43,863 nucleotides of DNA from Prochlorococcus sp. AG-686-O05. Lineage in GTDB: Bacteria; Cyanobacteriota; Cyanobacteriia; PCC-6307; Cyanobiaceae. A program made the position numbers and the translations under genes. The notes beneath the pieces are model-generated. The model was not told the DNA's origin and did not search any database. It saw only the letters and a program-made list of their open reading frames with translations. The stretch is from assembly GCA_003210235.1 (NCBI GenBank), contig QCVV01000003.1, forward strand, positions 1-43,863, written 5' to 3'. Position 1 is the first letter of the stretch. Each line of letters begins with the position of its first letter. Shown here in pieces: positions 1-10,490 of this stretch.

Positions 1-640
1 TTCCATTCTTCATCTCTGCAACTGCATCTGCATAACTTAATTCCTCTAATCGATGAGTAATCCATAAAGCAGTAAATGGATTACTTGTATTCTTTGTAAG
101 GCCCTTAATTATTTCTAAAACTGCTATTTGACTAGAACTATCTAGTAGCGCCGTAGGCTCGTCCATAAGAATAAAATTCTTATCACTTATCAAGGAAGAA
201 GCAATAGTTAAACGTTGTTTCTGACCACCACTTAATGTATGAATCGACCTTTTATCAAATCCAGCTAATCCAACCTTTTTTAGAGCAATATCAATTTTAT
301 TAGTAATATCTTTTCTACTTAATTTTTGATTAATATTCAGAAGAAGTTCACTCCTACAATTTGGCATTAATATTTGATGATCAGGATTTTGAAAAACCAT
401 CCCGATGTTCGCTAAATTATTTATAACTCCACTACTTGGTTTTAGAAGTCCGTTAATTAACTTCAGCAAAGTACTTTTTCCGCTTCCATTTTTACCAACA
501 ATCATCCATAACCCAGTTTTATCAATAGAAAAATTACAATTATTTATTACATGCTCATTTTTTTCAGGCCATGAAAAACTAACATCTTTGAAAGTTACAT
601 TAGGTACTTCATTTTGCAAAGTATCCTCGATCTCGATCAT
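1..640 (-). CDS. ABC transporter ATP-binding protein (ECF/cobalt-type), 3' end truncated by window edge
   Basis: Reverse-strand translation from CAT at 638-640: MIEIEDTLQNEV...WMIVGKNGSGKSTLLKLINGLL...NIGMVFQNPDHQI...LSGGQKQRLTIASSLISDKNFILMDEPTALLD; Walker A, signature and Walker B are present. Confidence 0.9.
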   Translation of the reverse strand, partial: MIEIEDTLQNEVPNVTFKDVSFSWPEKNEHVINNCNFSIDKTGLWMIVGKNGSGKSTLLKLINGLLKPSSGVINNLANIGMVFQNPDHQILMPNCRSELLLNINQKLSRKDITNKIDIALKKVGLAGFDKRSIHTLSGGQKQRLTIASSLISDKNFILMDEPTALLDSSSQIAVLEIIKGLTKNTSNPFTALWITHRLEELSYADAVAEMKNG

Positions 641-641
641 T

Positions 642-911
642 TTAAATATCTAAGGAAAATCCAGGTCTTTTTGATCCACCAGCTACTGCAGACTTTTCAT
701 ATATCTGAACAGAAATAACTTCTTTAGCAAGAACAGTTATCAATTTATCCTGAACTTTTTCACAACTTAACTCGATTAAAGAGGAATTTTGGTTATTACT
801 ATTCATAAAATCTTTGATTTCATCATAGATTCTTTTAATATCCTCATACTCTTTCTTTTGAATTGAAAGGGGGAAGGGGGAATATCTAAGACTTATTTCA
901 AGAGAATACAT
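642..911 (-). CDS. conserved hypothetical protein, 89 aa, upstream of the ABC ATPase
   Basis: Intact ORF, ends 1 bp before the ABC ATPase start; operon-like placement. Confidence 0.65.
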   Translation of the reverse strand: MYSLEISLRYSPFPLSIQKKEYEDIKRIYDEIKDFMNSNNQNSSLIELSCEKVQDKLITVLAKEVISVQIYEKSAVAGGSKRPGFSLDI

Positions 912-1066
912 AAAAGAATGGTAAATTTCATATTATAAACAAACTATAGAACAATCTTTTCTAAGAAGTTGTTTTAAAATTAAGTTCAATTCAAATTTTT
1001 TTATAAAAGATATATAAATGCATTTAATATAGGAGTGAACAAATTCAATTTTGTAAAATTTTTTCC

Positions 1067-2035
1067 ATGGAAATAGCAGGTGATATTACTTCTTTAGTTG
1101 GCAACACCCCATTAGTAAAATTAGATCGTATAAAAAAATATTGTAATTGTTATCCAGAAATAATTGCTAAACTTGAAAGTTTTAATCCATCAGCATCCGT
1201 CAAAGATCGTATCGCTTATTCGATGTTAAATTCAGCCGAAAAAGATGGTTTAATATTTCCGGGGAAAACAACATTAATTGAGGCAACAAGTGGAAATACC
1301 GGAATAGCCTTAGCAATGGTTGCAGCAGCTAAAGGTTATAGATTGATACTAACTATGCCAGATACTATGAGTATTGAAAGAAGGGCAATGCTTAGAGCAT
1401 ATGGTGCAGAATTACAACTCACTCCAGGCAAAGAAGGAATGAAAGGGGCTTTAGATTTAGCAAGTGAATTATCTTCAAGTATTCCAAATAGCTTTCAGTT
1501 TAATCAGTTTGAAAATCTCGCAAATCCAGAAATTCATGAAAGAACCACAGCTAAAGAAATTTGGGATCAATCGAATCAAAATATTGATGGATTAGTTACT
1601 GGAGTTGGTACTGGAGGGACCATAACTGGATGTTCTCGATTTCTAAAAAAAGTTAATCCAAATTGCAAAATATATGCAGTTGAGCCCGCAAAAAGCGCTG
1701 TAATTTCAGGAGAAAAAGCTGGTTCTCATTCTATACAGGGGATTGGTGCAGGATTCGTTCCTAAAGTACTTGATACTCAATTAATAGATGAAGTTATCAA
1801 GATAGATGATAACGAGGCATTTTATTATGGGAGGTTATTGGCTCGATTAGAGGGTCTTTTATCAGGAATTAGTAGCGGTGCTGCTTTGGCAGCAACAATC
1901 AAAATAGGTCAAAGGGAAGAGCTTATTAATCAAAGATTAATAGTGATTCTTCCAAGTTTTGGTGAAAGATACTTATCTACGGCAATGTTTGAATCCAACA
2001 CTGTAATCAAAGCTAGAGAAGACGGTTACTTATAG
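1067..2035 (+). CDS. cysK: cysteine synthase (O-acetylserine sulfhydrylase)
   Basis: PLP-fold motifs: LVGNTPLVKL, NPSASVKDRIA, EATSGNTGIALA, GTGGTITGCSRFLK, GISSGAALAA. Confidence 0.93.
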   Translation: MEIAGDITSLVGNTPLVKLDRIKKYCNCYPEIIAKLESFNPSASVKDRIAYSMLNSAEKDGLIFPGKTTLIEATSGNTGIALAMVAAAKGYRLILTMPDTMSIERRAMLRAYGAELQLTPGKEGMKGALDLASELSSSIPNSFQFNQFENLANPEIHERTTAKEIWDQSNQNIDGLVTGVGTGGTITGCSRFLKKVNPNCKIYAVEPAKSAVISGEKAGSHSIQGIGAGFVPKVLDTQLIDEVIKIDDNEAFYYGRLLARLEGLLSGISSGAALAATIKIGQREELINQRLIVILPSFGERYLSTAMFESNTVIKAREDGYL

Positions 2036-2051
2036 CAAAAGGTATCTAGAT

Positions 2052-2729
2052 ATGATCAAAAATCTTTATAAAGAATTAGGGTTGAAAGAAAATGCAACTC
2101 AAGGTGAAATTAAATCTTCCTACCGTCGCTTAGTTAAACAACATCATCCCGATGCAGGAGGTGAAAAAGATAGGTTTCTTGCAATACAAGATGCATGGGA
2201 GACTCTTAATGATCCTTTTAAAAAAGAACAATATGATAAAACCCTATTTTCATTACAACAATCATCTAATTTCAGAAATGAAAATTGGAAAGAGAAAGTT
2301 AATACAACAAAATATAGTTCAACAATAAAAGATAATGAGGTTAAAAATTGGATTAAAAATATTTATAATCCTACCAATAGATTTATTAGCCAAATAATCA
2401 ACCCCTTGAGTAAAGAAATAAAAGAACTATCTGCTGATCCATATGATGAAGAATTGATGGATAATTTTTGCAGTTATATTAATCTTTCCCAAAAAAAAAT
2501 TGAAAAAGTTGATAAATTGTACAAGTCAATTTCTGTTCCGAATTCAATATCCTATTTAGGTTTAGATCTTTATCATTGCTTTTCTCAAGTTAAAGATGCT
2601 TTATCAGAACTGGATAAGTACACACAAGGATATGTAGATGATTATCTATTTGATGGCAAAGAAATGATGAAAGAGGCAAAAAGAATCCAATCAAAAATGT
2701 CTTATGATAAAAAATCTATAATTTCCTGA
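2052..2729 (+). CDS. DnaJ (J-domain) protein with uncharacterised C-terminus
   Basis: J domain at the N-terminus: YKELGLKENATQGEIKSSYRRLVKQHHPDAGG; HPD motif. Confidence 0.88.
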   Translation: MIKNLYKELGLKENATQGEIKSSYRRLVKQHHPDAGGEKDRFLAIQDAWETLNDPFKKEQYDKTLFSLQQSSNFRNENWKEKVNTTKYSSTIKDNEVKNWIKNIYNPTNRFISQIINPLSKEIKELSADPYDEELMDNFCSYINLSQKKIEKVDKLYKSISVPNSISYLGLDLYHCFSQVKDALSELDKYTQGYVDDYLFDGKEMMKEAKRIQSKMSYDKKSIIS

Positions 2730-2733
2730 ATTA

Positions 2734-2976
2734 CTATACTTCAACGATATATTCTTTCAGTTGGTCTAATTTAAACCAGACATCTGGTACGGGTCGACGC
2801 CATCTTACTTGAGCATATTCTTCTTTAATACTTAAAATTTCTCCTGGGCCTTCAAATACATAACTAGGTAAATCTTCATCACTAGCTAATGCTTCGACAC
2901 TTTTATCATAAATACTTTTATCTACAGAGACTAAACTTCCTTTCTTTAACGGCTTCTTGGGTATTGATTCGGTCAT
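2734..2976 (-). CDS. ndhO: NAD(P)H-quinone oxidoreductase subunit O; internal Met (MTESIPKKPLKKGSLV) preferred over the ORF start at 3021
   Basis: KKGSLVSVDKS...PSYVFEGPGEILSIKEEYAQVRWRRPVPDVWFKLDQLKEY resembles NdhO. Confidence 0.85.
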   Translation of the reverse strand: MTESIPKKPLKKGSLVSVDKSIYDKSVEALASDEDLPSYVFEGPGEILSIKEEYAQVRWRRPVPDVWFKLDQLKEYIVEV

Positions 2977-3118
2977 GATGAGATTTATTAATTTATTAAA
3001 ATTTCTAAATTTATTATACAAAAACTTTTTTCATTAATTTTTTTTAAATTGATTACATCATAATAATTACAATCGATACAAAAATTTAATAGTCTAAATT
3101 TATTATTAAATTAAAAAT

Positions 3119-4051
3119 ATGCGTCTATTACTCCTTGGGTGTACGGGTTTTGTGGGGAAAGAATTAGTCCCAGCTTTACTCAAAGAAGGCCACGAACTTT
3201 GCATTATCAGTAGAAAAAATATTAATAATTTGAAGATAAATATTCCTTCAGATAAATTCAAATTTCTTAAAATAGATCTTTCTAAAAAACAAAATTGGAG
3301 TAATGAAAATCTATTAATTAATTTAAAAGATTCTGATGGGATAATTAATTTAATTGGTGAACCAATAGCAGATAAAAAATGGACTGATATTCAAAAAGAT
3401 GAGATTGAAAAAAGCAGGATTAATTCAACTAAGTATTTAATGGAAACCCTTAAAAAATCCAGAATTAATCCAAAAGTCATAGTAAATGGTTCGGCAATAG
3501 GATTCTATGGAACAAGTTTAACTCAAGAGTTCAATGAGAATAATCAATGTGGCAATGATTTTTTAGCTAACCTTTGCAACAAATGGGAAGAAGTTGCGAA
3601 CGGAAAACCATTTTTCTCAAGATTGGTAATTTTCAGAATCGGAATAGTTTTAGAAGCAGAGGGAGGAGCACTAGGAAAAATGCTTCCAGTATTTAAAATT
3701 GGACTGGGAGGTCCAATCGGAGATGGGAAGCAATGGATGAGTTGGATTCATAGAAGTGACTTATGTGGATTAATAATTAAAGCATTAGTAGATAAACAAT
3801 TTTCCGGGGTGTATAACGCGGTCGCACCGGAGCCAGTATTAATGAAGGATTTCTCTAAAACTTTAGGGAGATGCCTGAATAGACCAGATTTACTCCCATT
3901 GCCTGGAAGAATACTGAAATTATTATTAGGTGATGGGGCAAAAATAGTATTAGAGGGGCAAAAAGTAATCAGTATTAAATTACAAGAAAAAATATATAAA
4001 TTCAAATATCCTCTTCTTGAGAAAGCCATTTACGCTTCCACCAAGAATTAA
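3119..4051 (+). CDS. NAD-dependent epimerase, TIGR01777/SulA-like family
   Basis: MRLLLLGCTGFVGKELVPALL; NGSAIGFYG; FRIGIVL; SWIHRSDL. Confidence 0.88.
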   Translation: MRLLLLGCTGFVGKELVPALLKEGHELCIISRKNINNLKINIPSDKFKFLKIDLSKKQNWSNENLLINLKDSDGIINLIGEPIADKKWTDIQKDEIEKSRINSTKYLMETLKKSRINPKVIVNGSAIGFYGTSLTQEFNENNQCGNDFLANLCNKWEEVANGKPFFSRLVIFRIGIVLEAEGGALGKMLPVFKIGLGGPIGDGKQWMSWIHRSDLCGLIIKALVDKQFSGVYNAVAPEPVLMKDFSKTLGRCLNRPDLLPLPGRILKLLLGDGAKIVLEGQKVISIKLQEKIYKFKYPLLEKAIYASTKN

Positions 4052-4271
4052 TTCCATTAACTAAAGCACTAACAATTAAGATGGTAATTAGAGGTGTGAT
4101 GAGTGGATTCCAAAGATTCTGAAATATATTAAGGAAAATAATTACTCCATTAATTTGCATAATTACTGCAAAAATAAAAAATATTGCAAAAAAAATAACA
4201 ACAAATAAATTTATCAATAAAAAATTATCAATAATCACTTTCAACTTTATTTTAGATTTCTGCTTAGTCAT
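4002..4271 (-). CDS. small membrane protein, 89 aa, convergent 50-bp overlap with the epimerase gene
   Basis: Two hydrophobic segments; ends 3 bp downstream of the LpxB-like gene in the same direction. Confidence 0.6.
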   Translation of the reverse strand: MTKQKSKIKLKVIIDNFLLINLFVVIFFAIFFIFAVIMQINGVIIFLNIFQNLWNPLITPLITILIVSALVNGINSWWKRKWLSQEEDI

Positions 4272-4273
4272 TT

Positions 4274-5467
4274 TTAATGAAACCCTCTTATATCATTAGT
4301 TATCTTAATGCATGAATTACTCTCTCCGATTCTTAAATTTGCATTATCAATACAAGAAATCAAAAAATTTTTGTCTAGCTTTATCAAATAAATAACTTTA
4401 AGGATTAGATTTATTGTCTGATTTATTTGATCTTTCTTATTTATATAATTAGTAGAACAAAAAACATATCTACCAAGTAATCGTCTCTGAGCTTCTGCAA
4501 AAGATTTTGTAAATTGAGGACCGCTCCCTTCAATTTGAATAACTGGCTTTGCTAAACCGATAGCCTGCTCTGATGCAGTTCCAGCCATACTTATTACGAA
4601 CTTACTTTTAAATAATATTTCTTCAAACAAGTTCCAGTTCAAATTGATCGTAATAAATCCATATTTAAATTCTAGACCATCATTTTTTTCTTTATTTTCT
4701 ATGTAAAACCATTTTCTTTGATTTAGTATCTTACTAATTCTTTCCATAGAAAGAACCTTTACTATGGCGAAATTGAATTCAATATTCTCAAAATATTTTA
4801 ACTTAGACATTGTCTCTAAAACTTCTAAAATCAAATTCAAATTATCTAAGATTTCAGGAAATCTACTTCCAGGAAATAATCCAATACTATAAGGGACGGT
4901 TTTAGATTTATTTTCAAAAAAAGAAAATTTATCCATAAATGGATTCCCTAAAAAAGATACTTTTTTTCTTAATTGTTGAGTTAAATCATTTGCTGTTAGA
5001 AAATCCCTAGCATATATATTTTTTGCATATTTTGAGATTAAAAAAAATTTACAAGGCCAAGGTAATTTTAATCTCCCCTCATAATGACTAGAGTATGCAA
5101 CTAAATATGTAAAAAAATCTTTTTTTGCAAACCATGCAAAAAAAACAGGAACTATATCTCCAATTACTAAATAAAAATCATATTTATTTCTTAATTTATA
5201 AGACAAATATAATTTTTTAAAAAAGTAAATTATTTGTCCTCCAAATATTTCAAACATTCTTCCCCTAAAAGAATTGTAACCAATACCACCCGTTCTAAAT
5301 TTTTTGGTTTTACCAATAATTCTTATATTTACTTTTTTATAATTTTCTCCATCACCTACGATAGGGAGAGCATCTACAAGATCGCCTTTCTTTACGAAAT
5401 ATTTAGCTAGTAAACTACCAGATAAATCTTCTCCATGTCCATTACTTAACAGTAAAATTCTGGACAA
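4274..5467 (-). CDS. lipid-A-disaccharide synthase-related glycosyltransferase-like protein
   Basis: MSRILLLSNGHGEDLSGSLLAKYF; GLFPGSRFPEI; MAGTASEQAIGLAKPVIQIEG (GT-B nucleotide-sugar site). Confidence 0.8.
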   Translation of the reverse strand: MSRILLLSNGHGEDLSGSLLAKYFVKKGDLVDALPIVGDGENYKKVNIRIIGKTKKFRTGGIGYNSFRGRMFEIFGGQIIYFFKKLYLSYKLRNKYDFYLVIGDIVPVFFAWFAKKDFFTYLVAYSSHYEGRLKLPWPCKFFLISKYAKNIYARDFLTANDLTQQLRKKVSFLGNPFMDKFSFFENKSKTVPYSIGLFPGSRFPEILDNLNLILEVLETMSKLKYFENIEFNFAIVKVLSMERISKILNQRKWFYIENKEKNDGLEFKYGFITINLNWNLFEEILFKSKFVISMAGTASEQAIGLAKPVIQIEGSGPQFTKSFAEAQRRLLGRYVFCSTNYINKKDQINQTINLILKVIYLIKLDKNFLISCIDNANLRIGESNSCIKITNDIRGFH

Positions 5468-5468
5468 T

Positions 5469-5897
5469 TTAAAATTCTAACCATTTATTGATTTTAGTTA
5501 ATTCTGGCCAATTTGGATATCTATTAAATCCATCTTCAACTGAATCTTTTAACTCAGTCTTTACATCAGGCATCATCATTGCCATTTTTTTAATTAATTG
5601 AACATGCTCTCTAACACCTTTATTATTAGTAGCCAAAAGAGCTAACGACAAATTCATTCTTGCTTGCGGGTCTTGCTGATTTAATCGAACTGCCTCTCTT
5701 GCTGCTGCTAATGCTTCTTCGTTATTCTTCAATAGAAGCTGCAACCAAGATAGACAAGTCCACGCAGCAAAGTGGTTGGGTATTTGTTGAATGATTTTTT
5801 GAAAATCTTGTGCAATTGGTATTAACTCTTGACCATCTTGATATCTAGATAAGGCCGCATTGAAATCGGATTCAATTGGATTAATGTCATCTGTCAT
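5469..5897 (-). CDS. TPR-repeat protein
   Basis: Repeated TPR-like helices: NHFAAWTCLSWLQLLLKNNEEALAAAREAVRLNQQDPQARMNLSLALLA. Confidence 0.8.
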   Translation of the reverse strand: MTDDINPIESDFNAALSRYQDGQELIPIAQDFQKIIQQIPNHFAAWTCLSWLQLLLKNNEEALAAAREAVRLNQQDPQARMNLSLALLATNNKGVREHVQLIKKMAMMMPDVKTELKDSVEDGFNRYPNWPELTKINKWLEF

Positions 5898-5906
5898 ATA
5901 TTTTTC

Positions 5907-6299
5907 TTATACTGCAAAAGAGCTTCCGCAACCACAAGTTTGAGAGGCATTAGGATTGACGAAATTGAAACCTCCTCCAATTAAATCCTTACTAAAATCT
6001 AGTTGCATGCCGTAAATATACAGAAGACTTTTTGGGTCGCATATTACTTTAAATGTTTGTTCAGAACTCAATGAATAATCATATACTTTATCATCTGAAT
6101 TTATTTCATCTCCCCCGACAAAATCCATCGTATAACTCATACCACTGCATCCTCCAGATCTGACCCCCACTCTTAAAGCTTTCTTATCAGTCTGATTCTT
6201 CAATAAAGAAGATATTTGTTCTATGGCATCATTGGTTATTAAAATTCCCTTACCGTCATCTGAAGTCTTAATTTTTTCCTCTATTTTTACATTTTCCAT
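5907..6299 (-). CDS. HesB/IscA/SufA-type Fe-S carrier
   Basis: LRVGVRSGGCSGMSYTMDF...GGGFNFVNPNASQTCGCGSSF; three conserved Cys. Confidence 0.92.
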   Translation of the reverse strand: MENVKIEEKIKTSDDGKGILITNDAIEQISSLLKNQTDKKALRVGVRSGGCSGMSYTMDFVGGDEINSDDKVYDYSLSSEQTFKVICDPKSLLYIYGMQLDFSKDLIGGGFNFVNPNASQTCGCGSSFAV

Positions 6300-6398
6300 A
6301 AATACACATAAACGTATAATTACACTATAAAAAATATAGACACATCATGCATATTTCAAACGATATACAAAGTTGATTTGTTATAATTTAAGGAAAAA

Positions 6399-7853
6399 GT
6401 GAAAATTGCAATAATAGGCTCAGGGTTAGCAGGTTTAACAGCTGCAGTTAATTTGGTTGATGAAGGTCATGAAGTAGATATTTACGAAAGCAGATCATTC
6501 TGGGGAGGAAAAGTCGGAAGTTGGGAAGATAAAGAGGGTAATCATATAGAGATGGGATTACATGTATTTTTCTATAACTATGCAAATCTATTTAAACTCA
6601 TGAAAAAAGTTGGAGCATTAGATAATTTGCTTCCGAAAGAACATACTCATTTATTTATAAATAATGGTGGTGATTTAAGATCTTTGGATTTCAGATTTGC
6701 CTTGGGAGCTCCTTTTAACGGTCTAAAGGCTTTTTTCACTACAGAACAATTGACTTGGGTAGACAAATTAAGGAATGCATTAGCTTTGGGAACCAGTCCA
6801 ATAGTTAGAGGATTAGTAGATTACGAGGGTGCAATGAAGATAATTAGAGACTTAGATAAAATAAGCTTTAAAGAATGGTTTTTAAATCATGGCGGAAGCT
6901 TAAGAAGTCTTGAAAAAATGTGGGATCCAATTGCATACGCTTTAGGTTTTATAAATTGTCAAGATATATCGGCAAGATGCATGTTAACTATTTTTATGAT
7001 GTTCGCATCTAAGACTGAAGCCTCTAAACTTAATCTTTTAAAAGGATCTCCTCATAAATGGCTAACAAAACCTATCGTTGATTACATCACAAAAAAAGGA
7101 TGCAAAATCCACTTAAATCATAAAGTAGACGAAATTATTTTCGAAAAAGAATCTTCCTCCTACTCTGTCACACAACTCAAAATATCGACTCCAGAAGGCG
7201 TTAAGACTATATTTGCTGATACATTTCTCGCTGCTTGTGATGTTCCTGGAATTAAAAAAATAGTTCCTAAAGAATGGTATCAATTTAAGGAGTTTGAGGG
7301 TTTAAAAAAACTCAGAGCTGTTGCAGTTGCGACGATACAATTAAGATATGATGGATGGGTTACTGAACTAAAAAATGATAACAAAAGTCAGAACCCTTCA
7401 GGTTTAGATAATCTTTTATATTCTGCAGATGCATCTTTCAGTTGTTTCGCAGATTTAGCTTTAGCAAGCCCTGTAGATTATAGAAAGGAAGGAATGGGAT
7501 CTTTACTTCAATGTGTTTTGACTCCTGGAGATCGTTGGATGGGTAGAACAACAGAAAGAATCACTAAGGAGATTGATGCTGAGGTGCGTCGTCTATTTCC
7601 TTCTTCAAAGAATCTAAAATTACTTTGGAGTAATGTCGTACAAGTTCCACAATCACTTTATAGAGAGTCTCCAGGTATGGACCCATACAGACCTGATCAA
7701 AAGACTTCAATATTAAATTTCTTTATGGCAGGTAGTTATACAAAACAAGACTATATTGATTCAATGGAGGGGGCTACTATGAGCGGTCATTTAGCAGCAG
7801 CAGCAATTCTAGATAAGAAAGCTAAATTAGCAAAGAATCTTGCGGTCAGCTAA
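6399..7853 (+). CDS. crtQ: zeta-carotene desaturase (GTG start)
   Basis: FAD motif [64 protein letters not shown]; plant-type desaturase. Confidence 0.92.
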   Translation: MKIAIIGSGLAGLTAAVNLVDEGHEVDIYESRSFWGGKVGSWEDKEGNHIEMGLHVFFYNYANLFKLMKKVGALDNLLPKEHTHLFINNGGDLRSLDFRFALGAPFNGLKAFFTTEQLTWVDKLRNALALGTSPIVRGLVDYEGAMKIIRDLDKISFKEWFLNHGGSLRSLEKMWDPIAYALGFINCQDISARCMLTIFMMFASKTEASKLNLLKGSPHKWLTKPIVDYITKKGCKIHLNHKVDEIIFEKESSSYSVTQLKISTPEGVKTIFADTFLAACDVPGIKKIVPKEWYQFKEFEGLKKLRAVAVATIQLRYDGWVTELKNDNKSQNPSGLDNLLYSADASFSCFADLALASPVDYRKEGMGSLLQCVLTPGDRWMGRTTERITKEIDAEVRRLFPSSKNLKLLWSNVVQVPQSLYRESPGMDPYRPDQKTSILNFFMAGSYTKQDYIDSMEGATMSGHLAAAAILDKKAKLAKNLAVS

Positions 7854-7855
7854 CT

Positions 7856-8326
7856 ATGGGTACTTGGCTTAAGCATGACGTAAATACAATTGTAAATGCG
7901 CCATTAGATAACGTTTGGAACACTTGGAGTGATTTGGATTCCATGTCTCTGTGGATGAGCTGGATTGAATCCGTCAAAACAATTGATCAAGAGACATCAA
8001 CTTTACCTGATCTAACCGAGTGGACTTTAGCTGCTAATGGATTCAAATTTAAATGGAAGGCACAAATAACAGAAAGAATTGAGAAAAATAAATTAAAATG
8101 GAAATCTATAGGAGGATTACCTACTGAAGGGTCTGTTATTTTTGAATCAAAAGGAGACCAATTAACATCAGTAAACTTAGCTGTCACCTATGAATTACCT
8201 AAAATGATTGCTCGATTTATGGAAGAAAAAATTTTGGGCAAAATGGTAACTAGCGAATTACAAGCAAATATTGATAGATTTCGAGATTTGGTAGAAAAAA
8301 ATTACAAAAATGAATTAACTAATTAA
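7856..8326 (+). CDS. SRPBCC/polyketide-cyclase-like lipid transport protein
   Basis: HDVNTIVNAPLDNVWNTWSDLDSMSLWMSWIESV; starts 2 bp after crtQ stop. Confidence 0.85.
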   Translation: MGTWLKHDVNTIVNAPLDNVWNTWSDLDSMSLWMSWIESVKTIDQETSTLPDLTEWTLAANGFKFKWKAQITERIEKNKLKWKSIGGLPTEGSVIFESKGDQLTSVNLAVTYELPKMIARFMEEKILGKMVTSELQANIDRFRDLVEKNYKNELTN

Positions 8327-9128
8327 AAATATCAATTGCAGCATCTAATAATCCTTCGAAGGTATAATTAACTGCCTCTCTGTCAACTCTACCAAAAATT
8401 TTTTCACATATTTTTGAAGTTTGAGGTCCAATAGTTAATATTTTTACCTTATCAAAACATGTTAACCATTCTTCCCCAAATTCTTTTTCAAGCAAAAAAG
8501 AAGAATTTGAAACAGTTTTACCACTTGAAAAAACCATTGCATCAATTTTTCTTTTAGCGATAGCATTTATTGTTTCTATAGGAATTGAATCAGGACATCT
8601 TGTTTCATAGGCAGGAACCTCTACAACACGTGAGCCAGAATTCCTGAATTCATCAGCTATTAAATTCCTTCCTCCTGTTTGAACTCTTGGCAAAAAAACT
8701 CTGAGTCCATATCCTGATACCGGAAAATTTTCAATTAAACTTTCTGCTACAAATTCTGGGGGGACGAAATCAGCCTCAATACCTAAATCACTTAGAGTTA
8801 AGGAAGTTTTCTCCCCTACTACGGCAATTTTTATTTTCTTCGAACATTCTTTTAATGAAGTATTTAAATTTCTTAATCTCTCATCTACAAATTTTATTCC
8901 ATTACTACTAGAAAAAATAATCCAATGAAAATCATTAATTTCGCTTAAGGCATCATCGAGAGGATTTAAATCATCGGGATATCCAACATCAATTGCTGGA
9001 AAATCAAATATTTGAGCACCTCTATTAGTGAATAATTTTTTTATATCAGATATCTTATCTTTTGATCGAGTAATAATTATATTTTTTTGATTCAAAGAGA
9101 GCTCAATCATTGTTATTGTTTTCCTCAC
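8319..9128 (-). CDS. hemD: uroporphyrinogen-III synthase (probable start at internal Met MIELSLNQ, near 9110)
   Basis: NIIITRSKDKISDIKKLFTNRGAQIFDFPAI; WIIFSSSNGIKF; VEVPAYETRCP; FSSGKTVSN. Confidence 0.88.
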   Translation of the reverse strand: MRKTITMIELSLNQKNIIITRSKDKISDIKKLFTNRGAQIFDFPAIDVGYPDDLNPLDDALSEINDFHWIIFSSSNGIKFVDERLRNLNTSLKECSKKIKIAVVGEKTSLTLSDLGIEADFVPPEFVAESLIENFPVSGYGLRVFLPRVQTGGRNLIADEFRNSGSRVVEVPAYETRCPDSIPIETINAIAKRKIDAMVFSSGKTVSNSSFLLEKEFGEEWLTCFDKVKILTIGPQTSKICEKIFGRVDREAVNYTFEGLLDAAIDIFN

Positions 9129-9501
9129 CTTTTGAATCTTGATTTTGAGTTTTATTTTTTAATTCCTCGAGGAGCTTTAGTACTGACAATCCTTTTTCTA
9201 ATACTGTATCCTCTTTAAAAGTCATTTCGGGTACTCTTCTCATCTCTATTCTTTGACCTAAAGTGTGTCTGATATAGCTCTTAGCAAGATTTAATATTTC
9301 AACAATTTCTTTTCTTATCGCCCCATCAGCAGTTGAAGTTATATAAATCTTGCAAAATTGCAAATCTCCTGTTAAATCTATTTTTGAAATATTAATGAAA
9401 TTACTCCTTAATAGATCATTTTCCAAATCATTCTGCAAAATAAGAGTTATCTCCTTTTTCAACAGAGAAGAAACTTTTGCAATCCGATAATTATTAGGCA
9501 T
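9103..9501 (-). CDS. rbfA: ribosome-binding factor A
   Basis: YRIAKVSSLLKKEITLILQND...DLQFCKIYITS...IRHTLGQRIEMRRVPEMTFKEDTVLEKG. Confidence 0.92.
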   Translation of the reverse strand: MPNNYRIAKVSSLLKKEITLILQNDLENDLLRSNFINISKIDLTGDLQFCKIYITSTADGAIRKEIVEILNLAKSYIRHTLGQRIEMRRVPEMTFKEDTVLEKGLSVLKLLEELKNKTQNQDSKGEENNNND

Positions 9502-9506
9502 TATAG

Positions 9507-9719
9507 TTATAAGTTAATTGGATTAGTCATTGCCTCTAGTACGAAGTAAACTGTTATGAAAGCACTTATTACTGAAGATATTAAACCGACCAATGTTAAT
9601 GGATTTGATCTATTTTTAAATAAAGGTTCTAGTAATGCAACTAATCCTCCAGCAATAATAGAAATTAAATACTTAGGATATCTTGCAACATTAGAGAAAA
9701 ATTGGCCCATTAGCTCCAC
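9507..9719 (-). CDS. DUF751-type small membrane protein
   Basis: FFSNVARYPKYLISIIAGGLVALLEPLFKNRSNPLTLV; upstream of rbfA. Confidence 0.78.
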   Translation of the reverse strand: MELMGQFFSNVARYPKYLISIIAGGLVALLEPLFKNRSNPLTLVGLISSVISAFITVYFVLEAMTNPINL

Positions 9720-9764
9720 ATTTTGATTTCTTTTTTAGCTAAGTTTTAATAAACATTAAACAGC

Positions 9765-10490
9765 ATGATTACATTATATCAATTTAGACATAGCGCTTTT
9801 TGCTTAAAGACAAGAATGGCTCTTCACGCTAAGAAATTGCAATATAGAGTTGAAGAAGTTACACCAGGCTTAGGCCAGTTTGAAATCTTTAAGATATCAG
9901 GTCAAAAACAAGTCCCAATAATTGTTGATGATAATGATCAAATTATTAGTGACTCTACAATTATTTGCGAATATATAAATAAAAAAAATGATAATAATCC
10001 GCTTTTTCCTGAAGATCCTTTGTTGTTTGCACAATGCAAATTAATAGAAGATTGGGCTGATACTACTATGGCCTCAACTTGTAGAAAAGCTCTTATTAAA
10101 TCAGCAATAGAAAATCCACAACTACGCACTGCTTTACTTCCAGACGAAATACCATCTTCAGTAAAAGGATTAGTTGATAAATTTCCTTTTAAAAATCTCA
10201 GTAAAATTTCTAATGTAGTTTTATCTTCCAAAGATAATTTAGAATTGCAAAAAATATTAGAAGCTTTATCAAAAGCCTTAATTAATAAAAAATATTTAAT
10301 TGACGATAATTTATCAATAGCCGATATTGCAATTGCTGCGCAATTATCACTTCTTAAATTTCCAAAATCATCGGGACCAATTCTCTCAGGGGAAGGCTGT
10401 CAAGAATATATAAATAATCCTTATTTAGAAAATATATTTATCTGGAGAAACAACATAGAAGAATATCTTTTTAGTGCTAATTCTCAATAA
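9765..10490 (+). CDS. glutathione S-transferase family protein
   Basis: ITLYQFRHSAFCLKTRMALHAKKLQY...VPIIVDDNDQIISDSTIICEYI. Confidence 0.88.
   Translation: MITLYQFRHSAFCLKTRMALHAKKLQYRVEEVTPGLGQFEIFKISGQKQVPIIVDDNDQIISDSTIICEYINKKNDNNPLFPEDPLLFAQCKLIEDWADTTMASTCRKALIKSAIENPQLRTALLPDEIPSSVKGLVDKFPFKNLSKISNVVLSSKDNLELQKILEALSKALINKKYLIDDNLSIADIAIAAQLSLLKFPKSSGPILSGEGCQEYINNPYLENIFIWRNNIEEYLFSANSQ

Noticed and set aside
3748-4029. 93-aa minus-strand ORF within the epimerase gene
   Set aside because: Antisense to conserved epimerase motifs; spurious. The same logic applies to ORFs 405-653, 7987-8187, 9938-10231, 13972-14223, 26874-27068, 27168-27368, 33309-33572, 33804-34046, 35095-35310, 36347-36655, 37075-37272, 37309-37521, 39040-39240, 39615-39842 and 40540-40800.
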